Shown here in pieces: positions 36,690-48,075 of a stretch of DNA of 64,000 bases. Source of the stretch: Aralia elata (lineage: Eukaryota; Streptophyta; Magnoliopsida; Apiales; Araliaceae); the NCBI GenBank assembly GCA_034770075.1, contig CM068385.1, forward strand, positions 45,034,721 to 45,098,720. The letters are read 5' to 3'. Every line of letters begins with the position of its first letter. Positions within the stretch are counted from its first letter, which is position 1. The translations under genes were made by a program, and so were the position numbers. The notes below the pieces were generated by a model. It was not told where the DNA came from. It did not search any database and saw only the letters and a list, made by a program, of their open reading frames with translations.

Positions 36690-37408
36690 ACAGAAATGGT
36701 TGATACGAATCAATAGAGAATATCAACCCTTAGTTTTCTAGTTGATACGAATCAATAGAGGATATCAACCCTCAGTTAGGCAAAATCGTGAATTCTATTC
36801 CTTCAACTCAAAACTCATTGTGTTTATATTTCTAAATTTGCTGAGCTATTTTCTGCTCATTCTTGCAAATAATATCTATTTGCAGCTAAGAAAGTATTAC
36901 CAGAAGAGTCTGACGGTAAAAGAGAAAGTTAAAGAAGAGTAGTTAGGTCAAGTAAGATATAATTATTGTTGTCTTCTTTTGATGTAATAGGAATGAGAAT
37001 GTATTGTGTACTTTATATTTAAGTTGAAGATGTAGAAGTCATTTAACTATATTAGATTAACATTACTGGCGATGTCTAGAAAGTTCTGACGAGGAAAGGG
37101 GTTAGGTCATCTAATTGCGCGCCGTTTTAATGGAAAGCCCCCTCTTTCCTGGGAACTAACTGGTTACTAATACTGTAAGTCTCGGATACATAAATGGATA
37201 TTTTTTTCAAGTCTTTTAGGACTTATTTGTAATAATAACAAGTTATGTGGGAATGTTATAATGATGAACGAATGATATTATAATATTATCACATTTCCGC
37301 ATTATACTCTGATTATTAGAAGTCAAGATTTTCTATAGTAGTATGTAAAGGTTGTACAAGTCAGCACGAAGTCCGACCAAGCAAGGTGGTGGATTTCGGG
37401 GCGTGACA
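36690..37408 (+). mobile_element. Gypsy-type LTR, right piece
   Basis: It resumes the sequence of 33031-33302 and runs on to the terminus GGATTTCGGGGCGTGACA. A 40-bp block (GTTGATACGAATCAATAGAG...) is locally duplicated at 36699-36777. A CG-rich stretch follows at 37060-37150. There is no coding signal. Confidence 0.65.
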
Positions 37409-38039
37409 CTAGCTATCTTTAACTCCCCATCTTTAATGAGATTCTGAATTTTATGTTGCAAAGCCCAACATTCTTCAATTGCATCCTAGGCGAGTTGGAA
37501 TAATAGATGCATATCTTGGAATGATCATATCTATTTGCCCTAGGATTTGGCAGGGGCAGTAAGTCTGTAATCTTTCCTTTGTTCATCTGCAGATGCATCA
37601 CTTCTTCTTTTGATTTGTTTAAAGGGGGAATTTTCGATTTCTTATTAATGCCATTTGATCCTTCTTTTCCTTCCTTGAAAGTTTTCATCCTTCTAGGTGA
37701 CTTCTTTCCTTAGAGTTCCACTGACGTAATTCTTTGGCAATTTTGTTGGCCCATTTTCCTTGCTCCTTCAACCTTTCTTAATCCTCTTCAGTCAACTTGA
37801 TTGTCTTTGAAGGATACAGGCTAAAACTTTCGCCGACCTCCTCCTTTTCTTTGGCTCTTGATATCTGGTGTTGAGTGAAGATCTGCCTTGTGAGCTGATG
37901 TTGGTATACCACCAGTTCTACCAATTAATTCATTTGATACCTAATCATTTTTAGTTCTTGTTTCACGACTCTGCTCTCTTCTTTATGCTCCTAGTCTAGG
38001 AAATTTGTCTCATTCCTTTGCGGGTATTCTTCGACTCGC
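37409..38039 (-). pseudogene. Gypsy gag fragment W
   Basis: The minus strand contains a charged region and a degraded block that reads across a frameshift as YHSNSP...EECWALQHKIQNLIKDG. This is the usual spacing motif after the capsid in plant Ty3/gypsy gag, also seen in Z near 42400. It is cut at both ends, by the gypsy-type LTR terminus at 37408 and by element Y at 38040. Confidence 0.65.
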
Positions 38040-39369
38040 TGATAAGTGCATAATATTCTATGATTTTGATTCATTTATGTTTAGTTTTATTACATGTTTT
38101 ATGCGGATATGAGCTTATTAAGGTGTTTATTGATTTCAGGAGGAATAGAAGCTGAAATGAAGAAAAAGGATCAAAAAGTGGCAGAATGAAGAGAGTTGTG
38201 GCGCTCAAAAGGTTGAGCCGCGGCGTTGAACTTTAGGGTTGCGACGCTAGAAGGCTGAGTCGCGGTGCTAGGAGGGTTTCCGCGGGCGCGTGGGCACGTG
38301 GTCAGCCGGGCATCACGATTTTCAAGCTTTGTTTCAGGAGGAATTCTACAACAATTTGGATTATTATTTCTTAGAGCTTTAGGACTTTGTTCTAGGAGTA
38401 GAAATATATGTTTTTACTCAAGTCTTAATGTACAACTTCTTCCTTTACACACAATTATAAACCTTAGGATTGGAAGCAAGGTTGAAGCATGTCAGGCTAA
38501 GTTTTTTATTTCAGTTCTAAGGGATGTTGAACCTTCTTTACAATTAATAGTTTGATTAAGTTAGCTTTATTTGTTCGTTCTTCTATGACATTCATTCTTG
38601 ATAATCTATGTTATTGTGTGAATGTTATTTATTCTGATTGATTTAATGTGGCCAGATAAGTTAATCTGATTAATATCATCTGCTAGATTAAGAAATACTA
38701 TTACGTGTAATTGATATTGTTCCTAATCATAAGTAGCGATTAGAAATATTGATTGTGGTCAAGCTTTAATGTATTGTTATGATTATCAGATGACAGGTTA
38801 AATAATCCAAGCTTGTGTAATTGTTGCTTGGAATAGTCTAATTCTCTAATTCTTAATACTTCTATTATATTAAATCTAGAGAGCTTGTTCTAGGTTGTAT
38901 AATAGTTAGAATCTTGTGAAAAACTTGTTTCATTAAGTGATAATCTAAGGGGAATTTCGGGTAGTAGAGCTTGTTGTTACCTAGAGCTATTAGTTTCATT
39001 GAAGGAAAATATTGTTATACTTGATTATTTCGTTATTGTGAAAAGGTAAAACTGAACTGAAGAACTGAAGCTTTAATTCATTGGTTATTCATATCATTTT
39101 AATTTCTGTTTTTATTAATTAGTTAATTAAACTCAAAACCCCTATTCTATTTATTGCTTTAATTCATTGGTTATTCATATTATTTTAATTTCTGTTTTTA
39201 TTAATTAGTTAATCAAACTTAAAACCCCTAATTCTATTTATTGTTTAATTAGATTTAGAAAACGATAGAATAAATTAAGACAATTTCACTCTCTGTAGGT
39301 TCGACCCTTACTTGTCACTATACTGAATTATGTGTTCATAGAGTAAAAGTGAGGTTTTAATTTTGGAGT
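38040..39369 (+). repeat. Element Y left LTR
   Basis: It starts TGATAAGTGCATAATATTC and ends near GTGAGGTTTTAATTTTGGAGT. It contains the local duplication GCTTTAATTCATTGGTTATTCATAT (39069 and 39158), absent from the right copy, and a GC-rich cluster (38195-38268). Confidence 0.8.
38195..38268 (+). repeat. GC-rich arms at 21-22-bp pitch, element Y left LTR
   Basis: GTTGTGGCGC 38195, GCCGCGGCG 38217, GTTGCGACGC 38238 and GTCGCGGTGC 38259: four arms, 22, 21 and 21 bp apart. The better preserved right-hand set is at 41136-41208. Confidence 0.75.
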
Positions 39370-39449
39370 ACCCAAACGTAATTTTCCACCGCTCTTTGAT
39401 TACAAACCAGTACTTCTTTTTCCTCATGTTTTAACAGGAAACAGGAAAG

Positions 39450-39761
39450 TTGGAAAAAATTCAGAGTTGTATTTTAGAGGAGTATGAAAGATTTTTAGAG
39501 GAACTGGCAAAAAGAGAACAAGAATTTAATAATAGTGAGAAGAAGGCCAAGGAGGAGACAGAACCATCTGAGGTAATTCTTGATTCTGTGGTTCAGGTTA
39601 ATACTAACCCTTCATTTTTTTCACCTAGGAATTTAAAGCCTAAGAAGGAGGAGCAAGAGGAAGACATACTGGAAACAGTTCACAAGGTTGAGGAAATTTT
39701 TGAGCAAACAGATAATGAGAATTTGCAGGTTTGTAATTATCAACAGTATGGAATTGGATAA
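39450..39761 (+). CDS. Small acidic open frame in element Y (possible gag remnant)
   Basis: This 103-codon frame is rich in Glu and Lys (EEYERFLEELAKREQEF; KPKKEEQEEDILETVHKVEEI) and probably coiled-coil or disordered. I recognise no domain. It lies just after the left LTR, where a gag would begin, and the sequence after its stop continues with pol-like fragments (LEAITALHSLLTISDKCAVFSIQLVATHKK) that are not clearly identifiable. It may be a relic of gag or of the extra region some Tat elements carry. Function is unknown. Confidence 0.4.
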   Translation: MEKIQSCILEEYERFLEELAKREQEFNNSEKKAKEETEPSEVILDSVVQVNTNPSFFSPRNLKPKKEEQEEDILETVHKVEEIFEQTDNENLQVCNYQQYGIG

Positions 39762-40957
39762 AGAAGAAGAAATTGAATAGAGGTCAAATCTGAAGGAGGC
39801 TATAACTGCATTACACTCTTTACTAACAATCTCAGATAAATGTGCAGTATTTTCCATTCAATTAGTTGCTACTCACAAGAAATTATTACCTTTTGTTGTG
39901 CAAGCTCCTACCTTGGATTTGAGACTATTACCAATTCATTTGAAGTATGAATTTCCAATTACATAGATTGAGATGAGTGATGTCGAACAAATGACATAAA
40001 ATAAATGCGCTGCTTGGGAGGCAACCCAAGATTTCAGATTTGCTTTTCTATCCCTTTTTACTTTTTAGTTGCATTTAATTTAGTTACTTTGTCTTTGCAT
40101 GATTGTCTTACATTGGGGACAATGTAAGGTTTGAGTGTGGGGGAGACGTTTAGGTTAGTCTATGGTAAGTTTTACTCTAAGTTTGATAATCTAAGTTGGT
40201 TTGTTGAAAAATTAAGAATTGTTTACTCTAAATTTTTTTCCCTGTGATTTTATTTGCCTAAGCTTTTGAAGGTTATGTTTGTAGAATACAAATTGATGCT
40301 GATTTGTAGAATTTGTTTGATGCTTAATTAATTGATGAATGATGATAACTAAGTCAAGATCCATAGTTGACTGATTTTTAATTGAATTTGTGTTATATCA
40401 GTACTTGAATATGAGATACATGCTTACTTAGTTGAGTTTTATGTGAGGTCTGACTATGTACACTGATTTCATGATTTAGGACTGTTGAACTGCTTATTTT
40501 GTTTATAGTACCATGCTGGAAAAAATTGAGAAAAGAAACAAAAATGCAAAATCTTGTGGTAGGTTGAGATAGAGCGTAAAACACACTCACCCATAAACAT
40601 ATCCTATAAAAGCTTGAATTTGAAGGTTCTATTGGCTGAAAAAGAATAGCAAGAAAATTAAGTTCTAAGTTGTGAATCAGTTGTGCATAGTTGGGTTTTA
40701 TGTAAACTTAGTTGAGTATTTGTGTTAATCATAGGAGAGATACTTATGTGGATGCAATTTAATTTAAATATGTTTAGTAGTGAATGACAAGGTTGTTATT
40801 ATGAATTGATTAATGAAGTGTTGACCAGATTTCTGTTAATTAGTATTGATATTCATGAGTGGAAATTAAAATAAAACCTTTGAAATTTTGGTTGAATAGA
40901 ATTCAAATAAATTTCAATATGACCTTTGTTCTAGTTTACACAAGGACGTGTAAAGGC

Positions 40958-42216
40958 TAAGTGCATAATATTCTATGATTTTGATTCCTTTATGTTTAGT
41001 TTTTTTACATGTTTTATGTGTATATGAGCTTATTAAGGTGTTTATTAATTTCAGGAGGAATGGGAGCTGAAATGAAGAAAAAGGATCAAAATGGGTGCAC
41101 AAGGAGCAAAAAGAGAAAAGTGGCAGAATGAAGAGAGCCGCGGCGCTCAAAAGGTTGAGCACGACGCTGGACTTTAGGGCCGCGACGCTAGAAGGCTAAG
41201 TCGCGGCGCTAGGAGGGTTTCCGCGGGCACGTGGCCAGTCGGGCAACAGGATTTTCAAGCTTTGTTTCAAGAGGAATTCTACGACAATTTGGATTGTTAT
41301 TTCTTAGAGCTTTAGGACTTTGTTCTAGGAGTAGAAATATATATTTTTAGTCAAGTCTTAGGGGACAACTTCTTCCTTTACACACAATTGTAAACCCTAG
41401 GATTGGAAGCAAGGTTGAAGCATGTCAGACTAAGTTTTCTATTTCAGTTCTAAGGGATGTTGAACCTTTTTTACAATTAATGGTTTGATTAAGTTAACTT
41501 TATTTATTCCTTCTTCTATGAAATTTATTCTTGATAATCTATGTTATTGTGTGAATGTTATTTATTCTGATTGATTTAATGTGGCCAGTTAAGTTAATCC
41601 GATTAATATCATATGACAGATGAAGAAATACTATTACGTGTAATTGATATTGTTCCTAATCATAAGTAGCGATTAATAATACTAATTGTGGTCAAGCTTT
41701 TATGTATTGGTATGATTATCAGAAGACAAGTTAAATAATTCGAGCTTGTGTGATTATTGCTTGGAATGTCTAATTCCCTAGTTCTTAATGTTGTTATTAT
41801 ATTAAATCTAGAGAGCTTGTTCTAGGTTGTATAATGGTTAAAATCTTGTGAAGAGCTTGTTTCATTAAGTGATAATCTAAGGGGAATTTCGGGTAGCAGA
41901 GCTTGTTGTTACCTAGGGCTATTAGTTTCATTGAAGGATACATATTGTTATACTTGATGATTTCATTATTGTGAAAAGGTAAAACTAAACTGAAGGACTA
42001 AAGCTTTAATTCATTGGTTATTCATATCATTTTAATTTCTGTTTTTATTAATTAGTTAATCAAACTCAAAACCCCCCATTCTATTTATTGTTTAATTAGA
42101 TTTAGGAAACGATAGAATAAATTAGGAGAATTTCACTCTCTGTGGGTTCGACCCTTACTTGTCATTATACTAAATTCTGTGTTCATAGAGTAAAAGTGAG
42201 GTTTTAAATTTGGAGT
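40958..42216 (+). repeat. Element Y right LTR
   Basis: About 1259 bp, aligned along its length with 38040-39369. Its first bases differ (GGCTAAGTGC against TGATAAGTGC). It is followed by gypsy gag sequence on minus. Confidence 0.78.
41136..41208 (+). repeat. GC-rich arms at 20-22-bp pitch, element Y right LTR
   Basis: GCCGCGGCGC 41136, GCACGACGC 41158, GCCGCGACGC 41178 and GTCGCGGCGC 41199. Spacers are short (CAAAAGGTTGA, TGGACTTTAGG, TAGAAGGCTAA). The pitch is two helical turns rather than the three seen in the Copia leaders. Confidence 0.78.
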
Positions 42217-42229
42217 GTTAATGACAGCT

Positions 42230-43522
42230 TCCACTCTCCATATGTATTTGTGATTCGGATTCATCTCGACATTTCTTGATCCGATTACGTTCACACTTTC
42301 CACAGTGTGTTGTGGTAAAGGATTGGTATTAACATTGGGTTGATAAGGTTATTTAACTAGAATATCGCCGCTTTCAGTTAACTTTTGAATCTTGTGCTTC
42401 AATGACCAACATTCTTATGTATTGTGCCTCGGAGATCCTGAATGATAAGCACAACGCTTATTCGGATCATATCTACTGCTCTTTGGGTTTGAGGGTGGAG
42501 CTAACTCAATAATCTTCTTTTGGGTAACCAATAGTGCCAATATGTCTTCTAGGGAATCACTCAAAGGGGTGAACTCCCGATCTTATTTATTCTCAAACTT
42601 TCTTTCTCGGTCCTAATTTTGATTAAATGCGGGTTGTTGTTGTTACAGACTGCTCTCTTGCATTCAGATTGGAGGATTATTGCTTGATCTTCTAGATTAC
42701 CCTTGTCGAATGAGGGATACATTTTCTTTTTTCTTCTTTTGATTTCTCCTAGCAGCACTTCTATAATTCCCTGCCTGGAGGTGCTCAACTACAACTTCCA
42801 AGGCTATGAAGTCTTTGATTTTTCCATATCGTAAACCAATTTCAGCCATATCTCCATGCTTGATCATTTTCGAGAATGGCTTGCTTACCTGCCAACACCC
42901 TCTCGTAATAAGGCACTTCTGGATGTCAATGAACGTCATCACCATTTCATTTTCATCCATAGGAGGATTTACTTGGGCTACTGTCTTCCTCCACCTTTGA
43001 GCATAATCACGGAAAGATTCATTAGATTGTTTCTTGATTTTGGACATTTGATAATAATCTGGAGCTATCTTGGACTAAAAAATTGTACTGAGTCAAGAAG
43101 GCATGGGCCGAATCCTCCCGGTTGTGGATCTTAGCATTGTCAAGTCGGGCGTACCATGTTCTTGCCTCTCCAGTTAGGCTTTTTTGAAACAACTGCATTC
43201 TCAAACTTTCGTCCTCGGCATACGAATCATGCTCTCCGATGTATACTTTCAAATGGGTATATGGATCCTCTGACCCGTTATACTTTTCAAAATCTGGTAC
43301 TTAAAACTTGTTTGGATATCTGACACCAGGGAATATGCAAAGGTCAGAGTAACTAACAGTGCCATATGATCCCACTCCTTTCATGGAGCGTAGAGTTTCT
43401 TTCATTTGCTTCGTCTTCTTCTTAATTTCCCTTGTTTCCCTATCCTCAAGGACATTGATCACTTCCTTCATCTGAGCTATATTCGGAATAACCAATGTTG
43501 CCTTACTACTAAACTGAAACAC
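42230..43522 (-). pseudogene. Gypsy element Z gag, frameshifted
   Basis: In sense order: N-terminal coiled region (43522-43301), then after a stop the capsid core (HLKVYIGEHDSYAEDESL, LFQKSLTGEARTWYARLD, FLTQYNF; 43252-43022). After a frameshift comes SNESFRDYAQRWRKTVAQVNPPM with FIDIQ (43047-42697), and finally a degraded AYHSGSPRH...ECWSLKHKIQ block near 42400-42460. This is the Retrotrans_gag type of plant Ty3/gypsy elements. Element Y lies immediately beyond 42216 and no protease is seen. At least two frameshifts and one stop make it inactive. Confidence 0.85.
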
Positions 43523-43540
43523 ATGAGTGGGAATTTATGT

Positions 43541-44847
43541 TGCCTAATTTCTTATTAGCACTTAACACGCAAGTATACGCGTTCGTTTGTAATATTTAGC
43601 AAGCAAGGATATCGTTCCCACGAGGAAATATGTTAATATTTATCAATTACCAATTTTTAACCAAATTAACCTTATTTAAACTACGAATGATATTTGAGAA
43701 TTAAAATTAAAATTAACTAAAATTAACTACTAAAATAATCAACCACGAGAATAATGCAGATTTAAAAGCTTAAGATTACAACTTCCCTTAGTATTTCATT
43801 TAAACCAATATACTTACTACTTAATTAATTAGTTACAATGAATAGCTAACCAAGAATTCTTTATAGTATTCACGCACTTCTTCCGATAGACACATGAACA
43901 AATCCTTATAAATCCAACAATTAAGCAACAGAATTACAAAGAACACCCTAACTAATTAACCTAGTATATTCCTTTGTGAATTATGTTAATTAGGATTTCA
44001 AACACAGATTCTTTCTATGGTTGCAAAAAATATACAGGTATATTCCTATCCTATACGCTAATCATATTAACCTTATTCAGATTATATGAACAGATGATAT
44101 CATACCTAGATCTAAATCTATACTCCATCTTCTAATTTTGTATAGATTATCACGGTAATTGTTGATCGGACAATTAATTAATAAGCACAAGTTATGATAA
44201 ACGATTCAAAAGTAATTAACTTAAATTAAATAGAAAGCATCAGTCTAAATTACATACTAAGTTCCGTTGTAATCTTAATTAAAAGTTTAGTTCATAATGA
44301 TTAAGGAAAACATCATCCAAATAATAAATAAAAACATCCCAGACAATTACAAAAATTAAAGATAAAGGAAAGGAATAGAAGAAACTGTAAAGTTGCTCCC
44401 AATCTCTCTCTTTGAATCTTCAAACTTTGTAATTATCCTCCATGTTCTCCCTTGCGTTCTCTAAAAATCTCTTATTCCGTTCTGTACTCTAAGTGCTCTC
44501 CAATTGGTCTTTTTAAAAGGCTCTCCTTCAGAATCCTTTTTGGCTTAAAAACCCTTTTTTCAATTAATTCTCACTTTCCTCGCTGGCCAAATCTGATGTT
44601 GGGCATCATTACTCCGAGTTTAGTACAAATCCGGGAGTCATTACGCCGTTCTGGGACACCATATTTATAAAAATGCCATTTTTAAATTTTTAATGCTTTT
44701 TTCTCCCAAAATGACATCTATGTCCTTCCTGCTCCATCCTATAATAAATAAACACAGAAAACAAATAAAATGACCCTAACAATACTTAAAGAAAGCAATA
44801 AATAAGTTCAACAATACCTAATTCGTAGGTATAAAACACACTCATCA
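43541..44847 (-). repeat. Element Z LTR A
   Basis: 1307 bp. On minus it begins TGATGAGTGTGTTTTATACC and ends AAATTAGGCA. A polypurine tract lies before it (44848-44866) and gag after it, so it served as 3' LTR of one unit and 5' LTR of the next. GC arms are at 44601-44615 and 44633-44647. Confidence 0.85.
44601..44647 (-). repeat. Two palindromic arms, LTR A of Z
   Basis: GGGCATCATTACTCC at 44601 and GGGAGTCATTACGCC at 44633: 32 bp apart, a decayed version of the pair at 47627-47673. Confidence 0.7.
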
Positions 44848-46574
44848 AATACCCCCAAACTTAAATCTTTGCTTGTCCTCAAGCAAAACACTTAGAAAAA
44901 AACTAAAACAAATAACTAACAACTAACTCGAGCAATTAATCAATATGAATTTGAAATTTGGCCTTAAAGATTTCATTGGCACGATAACTGAAGCAAAATT
45001 TCAAAAACATACAACGTCCAGAATTTTAATCTATTCATCAGTTCCACATTTATTCGTGACCCTTTAAGTGCGTGTGTGCATCCAAATGTTCAAACTAGTC
45101 ATGACTCAAATAAGATCATATAATCAAATATTTCATAAAAGATTCTCAAATCAACTCTATAAACTAACTTTTCACATCAATCTCCGCTAATTAAGGCAAA
45201 TCATAAATTTAAAGGATCAAAAGGATATTTTATACATTTAAGCGCACTTGAACCCTTCCCAAGTAATTCAAAAACACAAAAACAAATTCCCTTTATTTCT
45301 TTTTTTTTCCTTTTTAGTGAGTGCGTTTTACACTCCATCTCACTTCCCATTGAACAGTGCGTTTTATGCTCCATCTCGCTACATGTGTTTATGAGTGAGT
45401 GCGTTTTACGCTCCATCTCAACCCACCACATGATTCATTCTTTTTATTCGGGAAGGTTCAAAAATTTTAAACTTTTCATTAACCCAAGTTTTCCCCCAAA
45501 CTTATGTTAAAGCCTAAATTTCGCTTTGAATAATGCTCAAATAAGTTCTTAAAGTTTCAATGATATCTTTCATAAACAATCAACCAAAATTTTTTCCTTA
45601 AGATACAACTAGCTAAATAGATGGATTTGTGCTTTGAAATTCAAAAAGATCACAAACAGTGTAAACCCAACTCATAAGTCAAAATAAAGACTAGCATGCT
45701 TCTCAAATTTCACAAGAGTTAAAAAAAATTAATCAAATTTTTATCATCGGCCATAATCAAATTTAATCAAATCATTGCTCAACTATCCTAAAAACATACT
45801 AACTAAAATGCAACTCTAATACATAATACACAATAAAACACACCCCCAAACTTAAACTAGACATTGTTTTCAATGGCTAAAATAGGAAAACATAAAGCAG
45901 AGGACTTCCCTGAAAATATAACAATCTTCCTCCTTGTCTGCTAAGTCTAAAGAATAGGCTAGGTACATTGGAATGAATATTGATTTGGACTCGAATAACC
46001 TGAAAACACATTAGAAGCAAGTTTATTAAATCCTAATAAATACAAGTTTATTAACTAATATGAACCCTAATAAAATAAATAAAAACAAAAACTAAAAATT
46101 AAACTTGGGTTGCCTCCCAAGAAGCGCTTGTTTTAACGTCCTTAGCCTGACTACTTCCTCTTCTCTCAATCTGGTTCAATCGCAAAAATTGTCATTGCAT
46201 GCCTCCTCTTAGTCTTTTCTTTGAATTCCTTGGCATTATTGTACGTTTGAAAACCCCCAAACTTATCTTCATCCATTGGTAGAAAATAACTCTCACTATT
46301 TAATTTAACTTTTCCTGCATCCTTGACCACATCAATCTGGAAGCACTCCTCACAATCATATAAAGCTTGATTGTCTTGACCACCTTGAATGTAACCTCTT
46401 CTTCTTGTGGCCCATTCTTGAACTTTTTCTTTTCAGCTTCATTAACATATTTCACATCATCATGTGACCTTTTAGTTTTCCTCCCCCAACCTCATGTAGC
46501 TCCTCACCATTCCGACATAGAATTGCATTGTCATGCTCCACGCTTTCTCTTCTTGGATTTAACTCTGTATCTAT
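44848..46574 (-). mobile_element. Element Z internal remnant between two LTRs
   Basis: Mostly non-coding. On minus, it starts after LTR B with a short open frame (46658-46452) of no known domain. It then has the block CTTGGGAGGCAACCCAAG (complement at about 46107-46124), AT-rich DNA with repeated GGAGCGTAAAACGCACTCACT-like segments (45310-45420), and ends in a tract reading AAGTTTGGGGGTATT before LTR A. No RT or integrase, so it is internally deleted. Confidence 0.7.
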
Positions 46575-47874
46575 TGCCGAATTTCTTATCAGCAGTTTAA
46601 CATGCAAGTATACGTGTTCGTTTGTAATATTCAGCAAGCAAGGATATCGTTCCCACAAGAAAATATGTTAATATTTATCAATTACCAATTTTTAACCAAA
46701 TCAACCTTATTTAAACTACGAATGATATTTGATAATTAAAATTAACTAAAATTAATTACTAAAATAATCAACCACGAGAATAATGCAGATTTAAAAGCTT
46801 AAGATTACAACTTCCCTTAGTATTTTATTTAAACCAGTACACTTCATATTTAATTAAGTAATTACAAGGTATCGCTAACCAAGAATTCTTTATAATATTC
46901 AAGCGCTTCTTCTGATAGACACATGAATAAATCCTTATAAATATAGCAATTAAGCGATAGAATTATAAGGAACACCCTAACTAATTAACACACTATATTC
47001 CTATGTGAATTATGTTAATTAGGGTTTCAAGCACAGATTTTTTCAATAGTTGCAAAAGACATATAGGTATATTCCTATCCTATACGCTAATCATATTAAC
47101 CTTATTCAGATTATATGAACAGATGTTATCATATCCAGATCTAAATCTATACTCCATCTTTCAATTTTGTATAAATTATTCCGGTAATTGTTGGCCAAAC
47201 AATTAATCAACAAACACAAGATATGATAAACGATTCAAAAGTAATCAACTTGAATTAAATAAAAAGCATCAATCTAAATTACATACTAAGTTCTGTTGCA
47301 ATCTTAATTGAAAGTTTAGTTCATAACGATTAAGGAAAACATCATCCAGATAATAAATAAAAACATCCCAAAGACTACAAAATTATAGATTAAAGAAAGG
47401 GATAGAAGAAACTATAAAGCCTCTCCCAATCTTTGTCTTGATCTTCAAGCTCTGTAAATCTCCTTCGTGTTCTCCTTGTTTTAGTCTCTGCAATCTCTTC
47501 TTACGTTATGTTCTCAATTCTTCTCCAATTGGTCTTTTTAAAAGGCTCTCCTTCAGAATCCTTTTTGGCTTAAAAATCCTTTTTTCTAATTAATTCTCAC
47601 TTTCCTCGCTGGCCAAATCTGACGTTGGACGTCATTACGCCAAGTTTAGTACAATTTTGGGCGTCATTACGCCGCTCTGGGACACCGTATTTACAAAAAT
47701 GTCATTTTCGAATTTTTAATGCTTTTCTTCTCCCAAAATGACATCCATGTCCTTCCTGCTCCATCCTAGAATAAATAAACATAAAAACAAATAAAATAAC
47801 CCTAAAAATTACTTAAATAAAGCAATAAATAAGCTCAACAATACCTAATTCGTAGGTATAAAACCCACTCATCA
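46575..47874 (-). repeat. Element Z LTR B
   Basis: 1300 bp, collinear with LTR A. It is preceded on minus by another polypurine tract (47875-47893), so a third unit once lay to its right. The LTR-internal-LTR-gag order is what unequal recombination between LTRs produces. Confidence 0.85.
47627..47673 (-). repeat. Two palindromic arms, LTR B of Z
   Basis: GGACGTCATTACGCC 47627-47641 and GGGCGTCATTACGCC 47659-47673. The core GGCGTNATNACGCC is self-complementary at its ends. The starts are exactly 32 bp apart. Confidence 0.78.
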
Positions 47875-48075
47875 AATACCCCCAAACTTAAATATTTGCT
47901 TGTTCTCAAGCAATGCAATGACACAAATGCAAACTAACTAGCGTGCCTACGAATTAAATAACCAATTAACATAGTGTCCAACACCAGGCCTCAAAGATAG
48001 CATATAATACTTAAACAGAACATCCAATTAATGCAAAGTTTCCAACTTTAACCAATCAGGTAAGTTGCACCTGTC
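47875..48075 (-). mobile_element. Element Z 3' internal tail
   Basis: On minus, it ends in GAGAACAAGCAAATATTTAAGTTTGGGGGTATT-type sequence directly before LTR B. It is cut at 48075 by Copia copy F. Confidence 0.7.

Larger units (their letters stand above)
38040..42216 (+). mobile_element. Non-autonomous LTR element Y
   Basis: Long direct repeats 38040-39369 and 40958-42216 flank a 1.6-kb internal region without RT or integrase. Internal marks of Tat/Athila-like elements are the block CTTGGGAGGCAACCCAAG (about 40015-40032) and GGACAATGTAAGGTTTGAGTGTGGGGGAGA (from about 40114). This last tract is far from the right repeat, so either the true LTR starts near 40147 and the left copy is truncated, or the tract is a relic. 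No clear target duplication or primer site is visible. Confidence 0.7.

Noticed and set aside
38265..38555. 96-codon frame beginning MLGGFPRARGHVV
   Set aside because: It lies inside the left LTR of Y over the GC-rich arms; the right LTR does not keep it.
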